The notes beneath the pieces were generated by a model. The model made no database searches. It was given only the letters and a program-made list of their open reading frames with translations, and was not told the origin of the DNA. A stretch of 64,000 bases of DNA from Phoenix dactylifera. Its lineage: Eukaryota; Streptophyta; Magnoliopsida; Arecales; Arecaceae. The translations under genes and the position numbers were made by a program. The stretch spans positions 99,501 to 163,500 of the forward strand of contig NW_024068019.1 of NCBI RefSeq assembly GCF_009389715.1, given 5' to 3'. Position 1 is the first letter of the stretch. Each line of letters begins with the position of its first letter. Of the stretch, positions 12,421-27,522 are shown in pieces.

Positions 12421-15400
12421 CACTCCCATCGTTATGACCACCTGGAGAAGTACGAAAAATGTGACGTCTTCCCGACAAACTCTTGCGTTGCCTTTTCGGC
12501 TTCATTCCTTCGGCCAGGATGCCACCGCTGGAGCTGGCTGTCCTGTGGGCTTCGGTCAACCGACTTGCGTTTCCAACCTTCAATCTAATGAAATAACTTT
12601 TTGTTCCAAACAGGATGTAAGATTTGGATTCTCATGCAGTGAAGTCTTAAACTGTATTGGCCTCCTCATTTACCTCACCATTTTGTAGGTCGCCAAAAAC
12701 AGTAAAAGTGTGCTTCATGCGTAATGTATAGACATGAAATTTAGCTAAAGATATTCAAACACAAGGATCCCCATGAAAAACATCGTTAGCTGTTGTGACA
12801 GAGATAGCTGCTTTTATGAGTCAATTTTTCTTTGGAATAAAATAATTTTGTTTGCCACGGAGATGGTAGCTAAGTGGAACTGGATCATTGCTTCCACCCG
12901 TTTGGTCCGAATTCGAAACGCACGGGCGTCGATTAAATTGTGGAAACCGGATGCTTTCTGCTCGGATACGTGAGGTGGGAGGGCTTATTGGTCCGCTAAT
13001 AGCATTGGTGGTGCCAGATATGACGTACTCACATAGAAGATTCGTACCGATGCCCAGAGGAATAACCGAGCCGGACCTACGGGTGGGAAGGGTATGAGTA
13101 AAAACGGCCGACGTGCCCAATACACGGTCAGGTCTGTCTGCATCGAACATTTTTCTGGCAGGATGGGAGCCCAATGGGGGCTACTATGCGGGAGTGAGCT
13201 TGTCCCTTCCTTTTCTCTTCCCTTTTTGCTTAAGCAAAAAATAAAAATAAAATTAAAATTAAAAATTAAAAATAAAACAATTTTGTTTTAATGACCATTA
13301 TTAGTTGAAAATATGGTAAACAATGACGGAACAATGTTGGTTTTTTTTATTCTATTCACTGTTCAGATAATTAAAAGAACATTGAAAATGTTAAAAATAA
13401 TGACTCATTATATAATAAACATTATGACCATTTAATAGTCACCTCAACAGTCATCTACTTAAACATTACTACACCAAATACAAGTAGCGCCCTTCGTTGC
13501 TTCATTTGGAGCACTCCCTGGCGACATTCTCGTCGTGAAAACAACGGTTTCCAAGCAAAATGTTGTATGGAACTTGCATGTTTGCACTCAAAATGAGCCA
13601 AAAGCAAGCTGAGGTCATGTATAATCAATACTTTGCTGAATAATTATGACCATCTTATTTCTCTATATTACAATGGAAACCCTTACATCAGGAACTCATT
13701 CCACCTTAATCCATCCATCACTTGCGTGAAAGAATCAACATTAATTAGACACCATTTCGTCTATAACTATGATCTTTTAACAGGATAGGATCACTGTCAT
13801 CCATACTTTTTTACATCCATTAAACCTCGTATGCATAGAGGAAACATTAGAGCAATGGCATTGGTGGATAGCCAGAGCATATGCTTCATATGCTTGCCTG
13901 CTGAATTCCTTAAATTTTGGGATCCAATGGAGAACTGAAGCACGTAATCCAGACTCTCCTGAAAAGCTTGATCCTAGGCTCCTAGCCAGGAAGGCTACAT
14001 AACACAGAGGCAAGTATAGCAGGCACATCGTATACCGAATCGCATGACATGAAGAGCTATAATTGACGCTGGAGAAAGCATGGTCCTAGCCAGTATTAGC
14101 AATACCAAGCTTCCAATATTAATTACCAAAGCATTCATGCCTGCTATCCGCATCTCAGCAAACCATAAAAACCTGCTGCTTCTTTGGGGGCAGAGAAAGC
14201 CAGTAAGCATCACATTGTAGCATCAAATATTTTGCAATAGTCTTCCAGTGGAAGGGCTTGGAGAACAGTTCATAATGAGACAAATGTCAAGTATGTGTTG
14301 CCCACCCAATAAGTGGCCTGTTGAGTTCCAGTGGCTGTTGGAACCTCAATGATCCAGTTAATTTGCAAAAGTCAAATCCTTAAAAAAATTGTGCATCAAA
14401 AACTTCAGAGAGGAATTAGTACTGCCCCAGAAGTTAACTAAGAAACCAGCTGCATAAAACAACAGCTAAGAAACCAGCTACATAAAACAACAGCATTCAA
14501 GGTAAAGTAAAAAGTTGTTCCATAACCGATTTCCTGTTGTCTGCCACACTCAAAAGCACAGGACTTTCAATTGCACCTCCCCTTCCTCACATAGGCCCTG
14601 TCAAGTACTTCTAGTGGTCCATTGCATTCCATGACCTTGAGAGGATATTGGAATGGTGTCAACACAAGCAAGAGATAATTTCAAACAGAAATAAATCTAT
14701 TCTATATTAAGTCAGCTCCCTCTAGAGCAGGACTCTACCATGCTAAGATTGAGAAGCTTTACTTTAGACGGGGATGCATTGCCAGATCAGCTCCATCCAT
14801 GACATGTATGAATTATAAGGATTAAGAACTAATCACTGAAAAAAAAAGCATGATGCCACTACTACTTTTTTAACTAGCATGTTTGATAATTAAGTTATTT
14901 TTTACTTAATAAGAGCCCTTCATTGTAGTCTGTTATAGGTTCTTCATTGTAGTCTGTTATAGGTTGAGAAACTTAGACAAGGAGATATTATATCCAAGTT
15001 TAAATACTCACATCCTATATTTTAGCCTAGCCATGAGGTGTAGGAGAAATAAAGAGAAATGAAACACAACAAAATGCTAAATAGGAATTCCCAAAATAGG
15101 AACCTTTCGAAAGAATAGAACTAAAAATTTTAAAGAGGGCTACTGAAACCAACGTTACCAAATGTTAAAAAAAAGAAAAAGGAAAAGAAATGTAATGATT
15201 ACCAGAAGTATCTCACCTTGACACTTGAAAAAAGAATGGGCACCTCACCCGGTTGATTCAAGGGCAATAAGGCAGAAAAGCATTTCACCGTTCAGTTAAT
15301 GTTTTGTCGCAACAGAAAGTGGAAACTTGCCAATGGTCCAGAGTATGAGGAAACAATTTTGTGATTCTTCTTTTAACTCATTCGGGCATGGTCTTAGCCG

Positions 15401-16706
15401 TTCATGGATAGATGTAAAACAAAATAAGAGCTCAATCTTTGAGCGAAAAAAATGAAATAATCAAAGCAACCAAACCAACCCCTTTGGGGTACCACAAGAA
15501 AGTCTCTAATACTAAAACCAAGCCTTTACAGCAAATAGAATACATGCATCTTTTCAACTAACAATATAGTAAGCATCCAAAAACAAGATTTGCCTGAAAT
15601 GCTTGCAAATATGGAAGCAAAATAAACAATTTTTCCTCATCTATACTTCATTTAAGAAACTCAAGATTTTGTAATTTTTTTTCACAGGTTGGCACATATT
15701 TTAGTTCTTCATGGATATGCCTAAGATTTATCTTTAGACAATGCCTCCTGATGCAACACTTTCTATAAAAGCCTAAGATTTATCTCTAGAAAATGCATCC
15801 TGATGCAATCATCTAACACTTTCTGTAAGAGCCTGTCCAGCCTTCTTCATTCTCCAACTTGAGAATCAGTAGAACATGGACTTTAGATTTTATGAGAAAG
15901 TAGTATTGAATCCCACTGCATTTAGGCAGAAGGAAGCAAAATGTCATGCTGCAATACATCCATCAATTACGGGGGATGGTAAAATAACACTATCAGATCA
16001 AGGAGAATAGAACCATCCTCACCAAATATACACAATCAACAGGGCAGTGCTTGATCTAATTGAATAGCTAAGACAATAGTAAATTGTTAAGAGTTTTTTG
16101 TTTTTATATCAACTTGTAGGTAAGAGTCATCAAGCAAAATGATGCTCTAAAAAAAAATAAAAGACCATTGAAAAGATTTTAAATAGAATTTATAAAATTA
16201 ATGATGTCACAGTTGATAATTTCTAATAATTCTGAAGTAAACATCAGTGACTATATGTATAAATTTTCATAGCATTGGACTCTATGGGATCAAAAGACCT
16301 CATGCCATCCAAAAACATTCCACAAAAACATTCCTCAAAAAACTAGTATTGGTTATTATATAAGATCACATAACATACTTCACATCATAAGCTGCCTGAA
16401 GATGATGATGCATGGGTGAAAAACCAATTCCTTTTTCTAATCTGCAAGGTATTAACCATAAAAGTTGTATACAGCCAATACACAGTCAAACTAACCTGAT
16501 ACTTGGGTAACCTAAAATGACCCAGAGCTCATCTCTTACATTTTATTTCCAAACATGTGAGTCTGATGATGGACCAAATTTGATTCATGTACACACAAAA
16601 TGAAGCAACTTTTTAGCAATCCAACAGTACCAACAGTCCACACAACTCGTGCATATGCATTTACAGCTTCTGTGTCCAGCAAATTATTTATCAAATATGG
16701 AAGCAT
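12421..16706. other. Intergenic region between SYP61 and the ASCC2-like gene
   Basis: I recognise no gene. The part at 12820-13180 is moderately GC-rich and has overlapping open frames on both strands, but no protein family signature. Two open minus-strand frames at about 13777-14213 read hydrophobic stretches without a recognisable domain. A short direct duplication (CTTCATTGTAGTCTGTTATAG) lies at about 14916-14965. A longer one (GCCTAAGATTTATCT repeated) covers about 15719-15833. The rest is AT-rich sequence, including the 3'UTR side of the ASCC2-like gene. Confidence 0.5.
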
Positions 16707-19700
16707 CTAAGAGCCCACCAATCCTGTAAAGTGCTTCTTCATTGCTCTATCTTTTCTATGATGATTCCCGCCACCTCTCCTTCCTCCTCTACCCCGAGGA
16801 TTCGGGTTCCCTCTGCCTAAACTTTCTGCAGCATCAGAGATTGGGTGATCCTGCTCTTCAGCATCCATCAACTTCTTGACAGCCCCAACAGGTAAATTTC
16901 CACCACGACCAAGACCATGAATTATTTCCTTCTGGGCGTAGTTTAAAACAGCTGCTTCCTGAGCATTAGACACGCCAACTGAACCAGAAACTTTGTAGCT
17001 GTAGTTTTTCCCATCCTTAACATAAAATTGTGGCTTCTTCTGTGAACTCCATTTTGAAGTAGAATTGCGCGATGAAGTCTCAACTTCCGATCCTGAAGAC
17101 CTTTCTGATAATGAGCTGTTCCTATTACTCAAGTTATCTGCCTCTTCATATCCTGCTTCCACAACACTCAAAACTAGATCATCAAACGAATCATCATACT
17201 CATCCTCATATTCGTACTCTGCCGCAAGGACAGAAGACCTTACTGCATCTTTATCTGTTCTTGAGTCTAAAACTGCAGTGTCAGGCAAGTCATTATTAGA
17301 CTTCCTTGTGTATCGCCCATATGATGAAACAGAAGAGGAAGGGCCATCTTCATCTTTCCGTGGCATTTTGCTATCCACTTTAGCAGGTGACACAGAAGTA
17401 CGAGATGCAGATTCTAGTAGCACCTCTTTCCCTTTATCACTCTTCTTCTGGGTTGCTGACTTCAGTGGTAGAATTTTCTCTAATGAAGTATCCAGAGATG
17501 AAAGATCTTCATGAAGAGTTCCTTCTAATATCCTTTGAATAACTTCTTCAGGGTCGTGGTTATAAACTTCAAGGCAAGCTGAAAGAAAACCTTTCCCATA
17601 ATCAGGGAATAGGTCCTTAATTTGACTAATTTTAGAGTCATGGATTACAGCCTCTTCATCCGTCTGTGCAGTATCATTCAGCAAAGAGATGGGGATCTCA
17701 GGTTCTTTATTCCAGGACACCGTGGTAGCTGGTGCTGCAATTTGAGATAGGTATTGAAACTGCTCGTCATCCATAAAAATCCATCCTGTAAACAGAGAGG
17801 AGCAAAGAAAATAAAGGTAGACTTTTAACATACCATAGGCAGACTGTCAGACCCAATGTAAATATAAGCATTTTAGAGATAATAGCAGAAATAAAGGTAG
17901 ACTTTTAACATACCATAATCTGACTGTCAGACTGTCAGATTTACTAGAAATCTGTGTTCGTAGAAATATAAGTTGTCAGATTAAAATATTTTGCCCAACT
18001 TCTAAGCATAGTATGATGTCTGCTCAACATGCATTATGAATTACATTGCAGGATGAATCGCACATGTTTTATTTATCCCAAGATAGAATAGAAGGATGTA
18101 ATTCCACAACGACAAACTCAGGCTTGTAGAAAAAGCTTTCAACATACAGAAATACTACGACGATTCATTGAATTATAAATAGGTCCATGAATGGGATTTC
18201 CTGCTGGCCTAAAATACACTTAAATTTGTTTCTTCCTACTTCATAGGTTCATTTCCCTCATTGTTTTAAAAACTGCAGAACATGAGAAGAAGGAAAAAAC
18301 AAAGTGGGGCTATTAAGGTGGCACCCCAACCATAAGCTAAACTTTCTATTCCAATCGTGTCAGCTAACCTCTAAGTTATGCCCTTTTTATTCACCCACCT
18401 ACTAGATCAAAGTAATGATCATCCAAAAACAAGATCTTACATAAATTTCACAAGTTCCTCCGAAAAATAAGTCCCTAAAACTCTTGTTTCCACTACATCA
18501 GAAGTCACAATCCTAGCTTCACGTATACATTAAGCACTACAAAACATATGGACTCCAAAATTGCATATATTTCACAATGGGGATCCTCTGCATTTCAATA
18601 TTGCTAAAGTATATGATAGTTGAAATTATACGTGCTGAACCACACTTAAAATCAGGTGATGGTTGCAAGGCTTTTCTTTAACATCCCAAATAGTCACCAT
18701 GAGCATCTCCAACCGTACATTCAAATGACTGTGTTCACATATATGTACTAAGACTAATGCCAGTAAAGTGATTGTATCATTAGATAAGCGTCCATTTTCT
18801 GAGAAAAGTAGAGAACCTCAGATGTCATCTTCAGAATCAAAAATATAGAGCTTAACAAGCAATTAGCCTTTTCCCCTTCTTGTAAGAATACTGAGAACCA
18901 ATACATCCCAAGATCAACCTATGCTAATGGTTCTAAAATTACTAAACTCTAAAGAACAAAATATATATACTAGTGTGTATACAGAATTTACCAGTGTTGC
19001 GAAGGCCTTGAATTTGCCCCAGTATCTTGAAGTCCTTTTCAAGATTCCGTAGAAATGTTCCACTATGATATTTCTCATATGGAATTGAAACTTCCCCATT
19101 GATCTCTTTAAAGGTTTGAACTAAAATGTCTCCTCTTATGACAGGATCCTCGACTTTGGCTGGAAACATCTTCATAGCAGTTTGAAGGAGACTATCATCA
19201 GTAAGTTGATCATTTAAATAGCAGAAGTCCAGCAATTTCCAACCAAACTTGACTACTCTCACTGACAACATTTTCAAACTGAGAACAATATCTTGAACCA
19301 AGCCAGCAGATAGGTTTTGTTTCCTATCAGGCACATAACTAGAAACAAGTTTAAATCCTTGTTGTAAAGAGGGCAGCAAGGAATCATGTAATCTTGCCAG
19401 GGTACTCAGTAGCTCCTCATTTCCATAACTGCATGCCAAATGAATTTCAAAATCCTATAGAGTATCAGAATCAATTGGAAATTGCCATTAAAAACTATAA
19501 AACTACATGCCTAAATCACTGCACAATATACGGAAGTCAATTTACCTCATTTCAAATGGAATAGAGAAGTACAAAGATGCAGGTTTGTATGCATGAGCAA
19601 AAGCATCTAGAGTCACAATGGCATCATTTATGAAGTCCACGACCTGAACACAAAATTAAATTCTTGTTCAATTATTTGGAAGTGCAAGAGAAGGAAATGA

Positions 19701-22700
19701 TTTAAACCTGCTCAATTATTCTCAGCAAGAACAACTTGCCTCTAAAAAATCTTCATAGAGATGACCATATCCACAAACTTCACGTCCTCTCGAAGCAATT
19801 AGTACCTTTATGACATGCATAACTAAATTAAATATGTTTGTTAAACATAACCATTATAAAAAAAAAAAAGAAAATTCTATGTTTAAAGATAGAGGCATGA
19901 AATACAGAGGCTGTTTCCCAGCCTCAATACTATGAATTTTCAGGTTTAGTGGGGAAAGCTTCATTTCAATAACAATCAGTCCACTGTGGGTCCAGTTATA
20001 ATTATCCGACAAACAAAGGTGTCACAGAGATAGCATGCTGAAGTATACATTATTTAGTAATTAGTATCTTTTCCATTCATGCTTTCATATCGTTTAACCA
20101 CATAAATGGAAGAAACTTCATATCAACAGCCCAAAAAGATAATTTCCCTGCCTTTAAATGAAAAAGGAAAAGAGACTGAAATATGCTTAAGAAAATATTC
20201 ATGAACATCAAAATCAAAAAGAAAAATAACCAAGGAATCATAAGAAGGAAGATTTTCAAAATATTGTAAATCAATAGGTGCTGCACAGAATTTCAAAGTA
20301 AGAACCTACCACGCAATTACTATATACATTTAAAGTCACTCAGACATGAACCAAAATAAAGGCACCCGTAACACAAATGATCGACCTACTAATGGTAGAA
20401 AATGCATATTAAAACATCGTGTGTGTGTGTGTGTGTAAACCACAGGCAGATATGAAAAATATTTCTTTTTATATGCTTGCACCTAAACTTGAACACATTT
20501 ATGGCAAGCACTCGATATCAGTCCTCTAAAACTTATCGTCGAATTTCTGAGCAATGTAACTTGGGCAAAAGAGATGCCTACAATGAAATCGAAAAGGTTA
20601 GTTTAACCAAGTACAGGGACTTAACTACCCTTCAAGGTTCCCCTAGCCTTAAAAGTATCCTAGAAAATGATAAGAAAGGAATGGATCAATATAGGCAATT
20701 ATGACCAAGAGCAAAAATGAAACATATCCTGCATGGTTTCTACTTATATTCATTTATAGACAATTAAAAAAAAATTAATATTTAGGACAAACCAAACCAA
20801 GAAGTTATCAGTACAGCATGTATAGGCAAACCTCTTAAATTCATTGAAGCTTATTGGATCTTACTTGCTTTAAGTAGTTGATGCCAATCATAAGACGCTT
20901 CAAATTATTGACAATAGTTTCAACCACATGCAAAGCTCATGATAGGAAGTACGAATGACTCAGATCCGTTATATAACTAGAAAATTTTGGGTGCATGGAT
21001 GGCTACAACAGCCTTAGGTATGTGTGGAGCACAAGTAAGAAATATGGCAGTTGTGATCCCTTAAAAGTAATAATCCTTTTAGTTATTTATATAACTTAAT
21101 AATTACACAAGTCGATAACTATGACAGCCTTAGGCATGTGCTTCATGTCAGGGCATCGCATGGATAGCCGAGATATTTCACAATCAAAGTTTCTCATTGG
21201 CTCCTGAGCCTAAAGATCCTGCCAATTGCCATAGATTCAAAAACATGGTAAAGAATTCAGTAAATGCATGCCCATAGTGCTGATGGGCTGAAAACTGAGA
21301 GCATTTGAAAACAATGATCAAAAAATCGGACCAAATCTCACAAGCTGGGCAACAAGAGTTTCTAGGATGAACTAGTGGTTCCACTATCTTCACGACATAG
21401 AACTGAGCCACCAATCCACCGATCCACTAACTTCATGACAAAAAAGTGAGCTACCGATCTATCAAAGTCATCCTGCACAGACTTAGCAGAAGATGGAGGA
21501 CCTAAAGATCCAATAAAGTAGTATCAGATGCTTCAAGCGAGGCAAGTGTTGTATATAAGCCAACAAGGTGGACACAAGCGACATTCCTCATCCGAACTTA
21601 GATATGACAGACACAAGAGCTAATTGCTCACAGCAAATTAAATGTCCAAGATAAAATGAGTCAATGTCCACCAATATAAAGATGAGTCACCGCGTAGTCA
21701 AGGCATACAAGAAAAGGAACACAAGAATGAGATCAGTAAAAGATCAGTAAACAGTCACCAGTGTAAAAAGACTGCAAATTATAATTAAGCCAGAAAATAG
21801 AGAAGAAGAAGGGAAAGAAGAAGAAGGAGGAGGCGGCCTGATTCGTTCGGTAGATCCAGTCAAGTGGTTTTCCAGCGCATAGGTGGTTTAAGCTCCTATG
21901 ACCGAGTTTTTAAAAGAGATTTAAATGCTACATAAAGATACGATGGAAGACAGGAATGAATACAAACCTGAGCCAAGATATTCAAAGTTCAATAAATGAA
22001 CTGATGACACCTAAAACTAGCAAAGACATGCTAAAAAAATAAAATAAGAATAAAATCCACCAGTGCTGATAAACAAATTGAAAAACTTAAAATGGATCTT
22101 TTTAGCGGATCAGAGGAACAATCAGGTGTATTCAGGGATTTTTTGTTTTCAGCTGACCAGTAAAAACTTCGCTCAATTTCAGCAAAACATAAGTTTCTAG
22201 TTAGTGCAAGGTGATAAAGAGGATATAAAGGAACACAGTAAGGGGAAACAGAAATCTAAACTCTAGCCTATGAGACAAATCAAAGAAGTCATAGGAAAAC
22301 CATGTTCAGTAATGATTCAAACCATTAGAGAGAAAAGAGAACAAATTGTGCGGCCCTTGCACCTCATTTTTCTGGCACAAGTGATGCTTAGATCACTAAA
22401 TCTAGAGATGGTCCAGCAAACAGCAATAACCATAATGCAACCAGACAGCAAGGATGTCCGATTCAGTATCAGAGATAGGCAATGATTGGAATGTTGCACC
22501 CAATATACACAATCATGATGGGCCATAATCCCTCATATATAATGCTCCAAAAGAACACATCATGACATGGAGTATACAAGGAAATTAGATATACAGAAAT
22601 CATGCATAATGCAGCATTATCTTAAACAATGGCTAAATCAAAATTTTCCAAGATTAAGAAGAGAACCTCTAATGATGAGCTGCATCTTTGATGCATCGTG

Positions 22701-25700
22701 TGAACTATGTTTAGAAAATGTGTTACCACTGAGCTGACGTTGTCAAGGAGCTTTGGCTGGGCTTTGAAAGCATTTGTAACCTGGAAAGAAAAAGGACTGA
22801 TAAGAAAAGAGAGTTTTCATTTACAAATATATAAAATCAATTCCCAGCAGCAAGAAACACCATAGTGAGCAAGTAGAGGAAGAAGGTAGCTCATGGATTC
22901 AATTGACACATACCATCAATCATCAGGTAAAGCTGATCATTTGAGTATAAGACTGTTAGCAACTTGAGTATTTGTGATTAACAAGATTATTAGTTGAGAC
23001 CAGAAACAGCCCTTTGTTTATTTATTATGTAAGAAACATTTTTATTGCTATCTTTTAGAAGGTCTCGTGGAGTCAAATTGGTTTCTTATAGTTTAAAATT
23101 GAAAAGCTCATAGGTTTCTAAAAAGCCGAAATCACTGTTTACAGCAAATGGCTTAAGCACAACATTGCCAAAACTTGCAAGTTTGTGATATGCCTAAATT
23201 TGATTGACTGGACTATGTTACCTAAACACTTCATTTTAAGGTTTCTACACATGTTAGCACTTTTCGACACTTGGACATGGCAAGACACAACACAACGAGA
23301 AACAAATGGACACTCCACTTTGATATTTCTTGCTAATGTCGCCAAAAAGTTTGACACTTGGCACTTTATTTTAGAGTAGCACATGCAGGACTTATAGTTT
23401 CAAGCATCAAACACTTTAAAGGAAGTGTCATTATGTTTTTGATATAAAATTACCATGGTTATGCAGTCATAGCAAAGCGTCATTATGTTTTTAATATAAA
23501 TTTTCATGACTAATATCAATTTAAGCACTAGACACCCACAAGTAACCTTAAATAACCTAATGAATAACCTATACAACTTGCTACATTATGGCTGCTCTAC
23601 TATTTTGTTTGTTAAATAACACATAAATATCTCTATTTTGTGCCTGGATTTTTGGAGGCTTTTGTGTCCAACACTTCAAAACACTTAGCACAGGGTAGCC
23701 ATGTTAGATGTCTAAGTAAACTACCAACTAAAGCTCTTTACTTTAGAAGTTTTAAATAATTTATGTATTATAAATAACTAAAATGGAAGCTCAGATTGTG
23801 TTGAGCTCTCATTTGCCACATGGACATCCATATTAATGATATCATTAATATGGTTCTTTGTTTTAGAAAATAATTGGGTTCTTATATCTATTATATTCTA
23901 CTTCTGTTATTTATTCTATTATATCTATTCTACATTGCATTTTAAGAATAGTTAGAAAAAGGAGAAAAAACTGCACCCAATGCATCACATAGGTTATATG
24001 CTAGTTTAACTATAAAAGGCTACCATTAGATAGCTGCATACATGACATTTAAACAAAAGGTTGGCTTTGAATGGAGCAATTAAAAAGATGTGCCTCTATG
24101 ATGTCATTAAGTAGTCAAAATCTGGACACTTAGGAGAAAACTTAAGAAGCTATATGAGCAACTTGTAGGCGTAGTTGTCAAATAACCTATGTGACCCTAG
24201 TGATGCATCCTCCCAGAGCCTAGGTGATCGGCTAGGCAATTAGGCAACTACCAGATGACAAACTTTACAAAAAAATCTTAAAATAATTTGTGCCTTCATA
24301 TATTCTCATTACTGACCAAAGCTTGCATGGTTTTCAATAAGTTGTCCATAAAAAATGGCTCTAGGATCGCTAAAATTAATTCATGAATACTACTTCAAAA
24401 TTAATAACATTTCCAAGGTTATCGCAATTTGGTTATGGGTACAGAACTTTTCTCTTTCTAAAGCAAAATATAGAAATGATATCAAATATTAGCATCACTG
24501 TATTACTATAATTGAAGATATATGAAAATAAAAAAAAATTACCCTTCTAAAGAATAATAAGATAAGAGGATTGGAAAAGCAAAAGAGAGGCATTTAATAA
24601 TCTTCCCTCTTTTATTACTATGTAGAATGGAACCCAAAAAAATAGGGTTTACTCTTTGAGAAAACTTTCTTTCCCTCTAATTCCAACAAATTGTATTATT
24701 TTATGTTTATAAGCACATATTAAAGTATTTATTTAGAATCAAGATATAGTTCATCCCTTGGATATTATATTTAATGGTCATAATTTTTATTAATGATAAT
24801 TGTTGTAGCTGTTAGATCACAGATCTAATGGCTTTGATCATTAGGTCAATGCCATGTATGAGAAGTCAAAAGTGAAGCTTAACCCCTCTCTAACTCTCCC
24901 CTACTCTACAACACCACCCCAACCCTCTCTTTTTTGCTCTGTTCTCCCTCCCTCTTTTTCGTCTCCCTCTCCCTCCACCCCTACCTTGCTCTCTAAGTCT
25001 AGTCTCTCGAGGGCCTTGATACTTCTTCATCGAGGATAGATCTGGAGTGTTGAGCAACTATGGCTCCTCCTTCTTTGCTCTCTCTCTCTCTCAAGCTCCC
25101 ATTTATCTATTCCTATTCCTTCCTTTCCCTTTTTCTCTCATATGTTAAACCCTACATAGATGACCAAGGCACGCCAACCCCATTGCCCAATCAAACCCTG
25201 GCCTATTATCAAGTCGAGCTTGAGCTAGCTCGATGTGAAATGAGCTGAATATGAGTTGCATTTCCCAACTTAACTCGATCAAATTGACCATTTATAATAT
25301 TGGACGAGCTCGAGTTGGGAAGAGCTCGCTCATGTTTGGCTTGTTTACACCCTAGTTCATACATAGGCAATTTAGCCTAGAGAAGTAAAATGAGAATTAG
25401 GTATCAAATGCATTTAGCATAATAACCAATAGGTATTGTTGATGAGATTGAAAAGCAAACTTCATACTTAAGGATCTAACTTTCAATAAGAAGGTAAAGC
25501 AGGGTCCACAAAGGTGACTGCATGAGATGAGGAAGAGTTTGTCATGTTTAAGTAATGGCTCTCCTATTGAAGTTGGATTAATACATACATATCACGATAC
25601 TCCCCTTTAATGGATAGATTGAATATTGCTCACATTTCTTAACATGAAAACCTCTGTTCCTTCATTTATGCATGCAAGCAAAGAATCTTATTTCAGAAAC

Positions 25701-27522
25701 CACACTAATAACATTAAGTATACATAACTACATGGACCGAAAAAGCATTATTATGTAAAAAAAACAGCAAATCCATGATTGCATTAAAATATTCTAGAAA
25801 AGAATGATTTTTTTGGCTTAAAACAGCATTTTCATTCATGAATGCTTGATTGGATTGAAATCAAAGTTCCATTGCCAGATTTAATTCCATTAAAAAATAG
25901 AGAGCCAAAAAACTGGAAAGAGAAGTAACTATGCTAGAATTTTAGACTCTCCTTGTTCGTCTCCATCTTTTACATTCTTCATGATGGAAGCTTCTATTTA
26001 ATAATCAGAAAATGTCTAAAAGTAGTTTTGCATAAAAGATATTTTATATCATTATGATATCGACAAATGCATCAAAGAAAATTTGCCACTAGCAGCCATC
26101 TTTTCAAAGAATGAAGTGGCTTTATTGTATAATATCATAATGTATAAGCAATGCTAGCAAACTCTATGTGAAAAAAAAAAAATCATGGCAAAGTATATCT
26201 CTAGTTAATATGTTTCCCCTAATCAGCAAAAGTTTTCCCTTACTATACTAAAATAGTTTGATCGTATAAGGAAAAAGCAAGATAGTTAAAAAAAAACAAA
26301 CATAAGATAGGAGCCTTACCAATAACCTAGTCAGTTCTTCGTTGTCATGCCCGTAGATAGCACATATATCCAGTAATTTTGGCAAATCCAGCAGTTTCTT
26401 TTCCTGCAGGAGGGCTATACAGAGAAGAAGTAAAAAAGCCTGATCTCGGATTATTTTCATCTAATAATCAATGCCAATATCCAATTGTTCATAAAAGCAC
26501 AAGCTGAAGCAAGAAAACATAAATGACACCTGTGTGCTCTTTCATGCTAAGGCATTCATTTGCACATGCTCCAGGGTCTTTATTAGAAGATCTGAAAGCA
26601 ATTGGAGTTGCAGACTATTAGATCCACTATATTAGAAACACATGATGCCTTCTTTTGCTTCTCTAAGTAGTGAAATTCGGAAATTGGATGTTGATAGGTA
26701 TATTTATACAGAATACACGAGTTATTCTAATTCTTGAAGCAGATGATTCCAAAGAGGCTAAGAAATAATGAGCTGTAGCTTACATTCGATAAAGGACCAT
26801 AAAGACACGACGGCATAGCTCAAGCTCTCCCACAATAACACCTGCCACAATTCCCCTCGCCCCCCGGTGTGGGAAATCATACCATCTGTGCCTGAACTGC
26901 AAATAACTATCCAAGAAATCATGCAGCGAATCATTCGTTGCCACTGGAAAAGAGACAAGGGGGGAAACAAATCCATCAAAGCATGAAAACCAAGAATTAA
27001 CAACAAAAAGATTCCTCTTCAACTCATCAACAACCTAACTTAGATTTTTATAAAACCAGCTAAATTCTGAGTAAATTCGCAATTTAATAAAAAAACGAGC
27101 TAAAGATATTAGGACTTAAAGATCGGGGTCTCACCTTCTCTCCAGAAATCCCTAGGGCTCATCTTAAGCAGCTTGGAGAGCTCGTCATTGAGGAGATCAA
27201 CGATGCCCTGCGACTCGACGGCGTCCAAGCCCCCAGCGTCGGCCCCGAGACCGCAAGCGACCGCCTCATCCTGCGGCAAGTATCTGACGAAATTCCCGCC
27301 TCCGCCGCGCCTCCCCTTCCCTCCCGGCCGCGCCGGGGCGGCGGAGGACCCCCGCAGCGCAGTGGTTAGCGGCGGCGGAGGCTTGGCGTTGCCGGGGATC
27401 GGGTGATCTCTCGAGGAGGAGGAGGAGTTCTCTCCCTTGGGGACGAAGCGCTTTTGGTTGCGGTATGAGCCCTTGGGGCCGTGAGATCGCTGAGAGGGAG
27501 CGGACGCCATGACCTCTTCCAC
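16707..27522 (-). CDS. ASCC2: ASCC2-like CUE-domain protein
   Basis: Plant homologue of activating signal cointegrator complex subunit 2, a ubiquitin-binding factor of ribosome and alkylation-damage quality control in animals; the plant role is inferred. Nine exons: 27135-27510 (or 27522), 26784-26943, 26530-26591, 26320-26414, 22667-22780, 19740-19805, 19546-19643, 18992-19428, 16707-17785. All phases agree and give 828 aa (832 from the upstream in-frame ATG). Exon 1 encodes a basic, low-complexity head with a GGKGRRGGGGNFVRYLPQDE block. Exons 2-8 are the conserved helical ASCC2 core (DFLDSYLQFRHRWYDFPHRG, QEKKLLDLPKLLDICAIYG). The CUE domain is about 521-560 (SQIKDLFPDYGKGFLSACLE). The tail is acidic, then RGRGGRRGGGNHHRK. 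The donor after exon 6 is GC, not GT. Intron 4 is 3.9 kb and intron 5 is 2.9 kb. Confidence 0.92.
25215..25356. repeat. GAGCTCGAG-rich repeat in ASCC2 intron 4
   Basis: Contains AGCTCGAGTTGGGAAGAGCTC and ends GTTTACACCCTAG, the reverse complement of CTAGGGTGTAAAC. Such ends are typical of short non-autonomous plant DNA elements. I could not verify a target duplication. Confidence 0.3.

Noticed and set aside
12821-13174. 117-codon minus-strand frame upstream of SYP61
   Set aside because: The complementary strand is equally open and no motif or homologue is recognisable; probably chance in GC-richer DNA.
13777-14213. Two adjacent hydrophobic minus-strand frames that might form a membrane-protein gene
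   Set aside because: No splice structure or family signature joined them; noted only as intergenic content.
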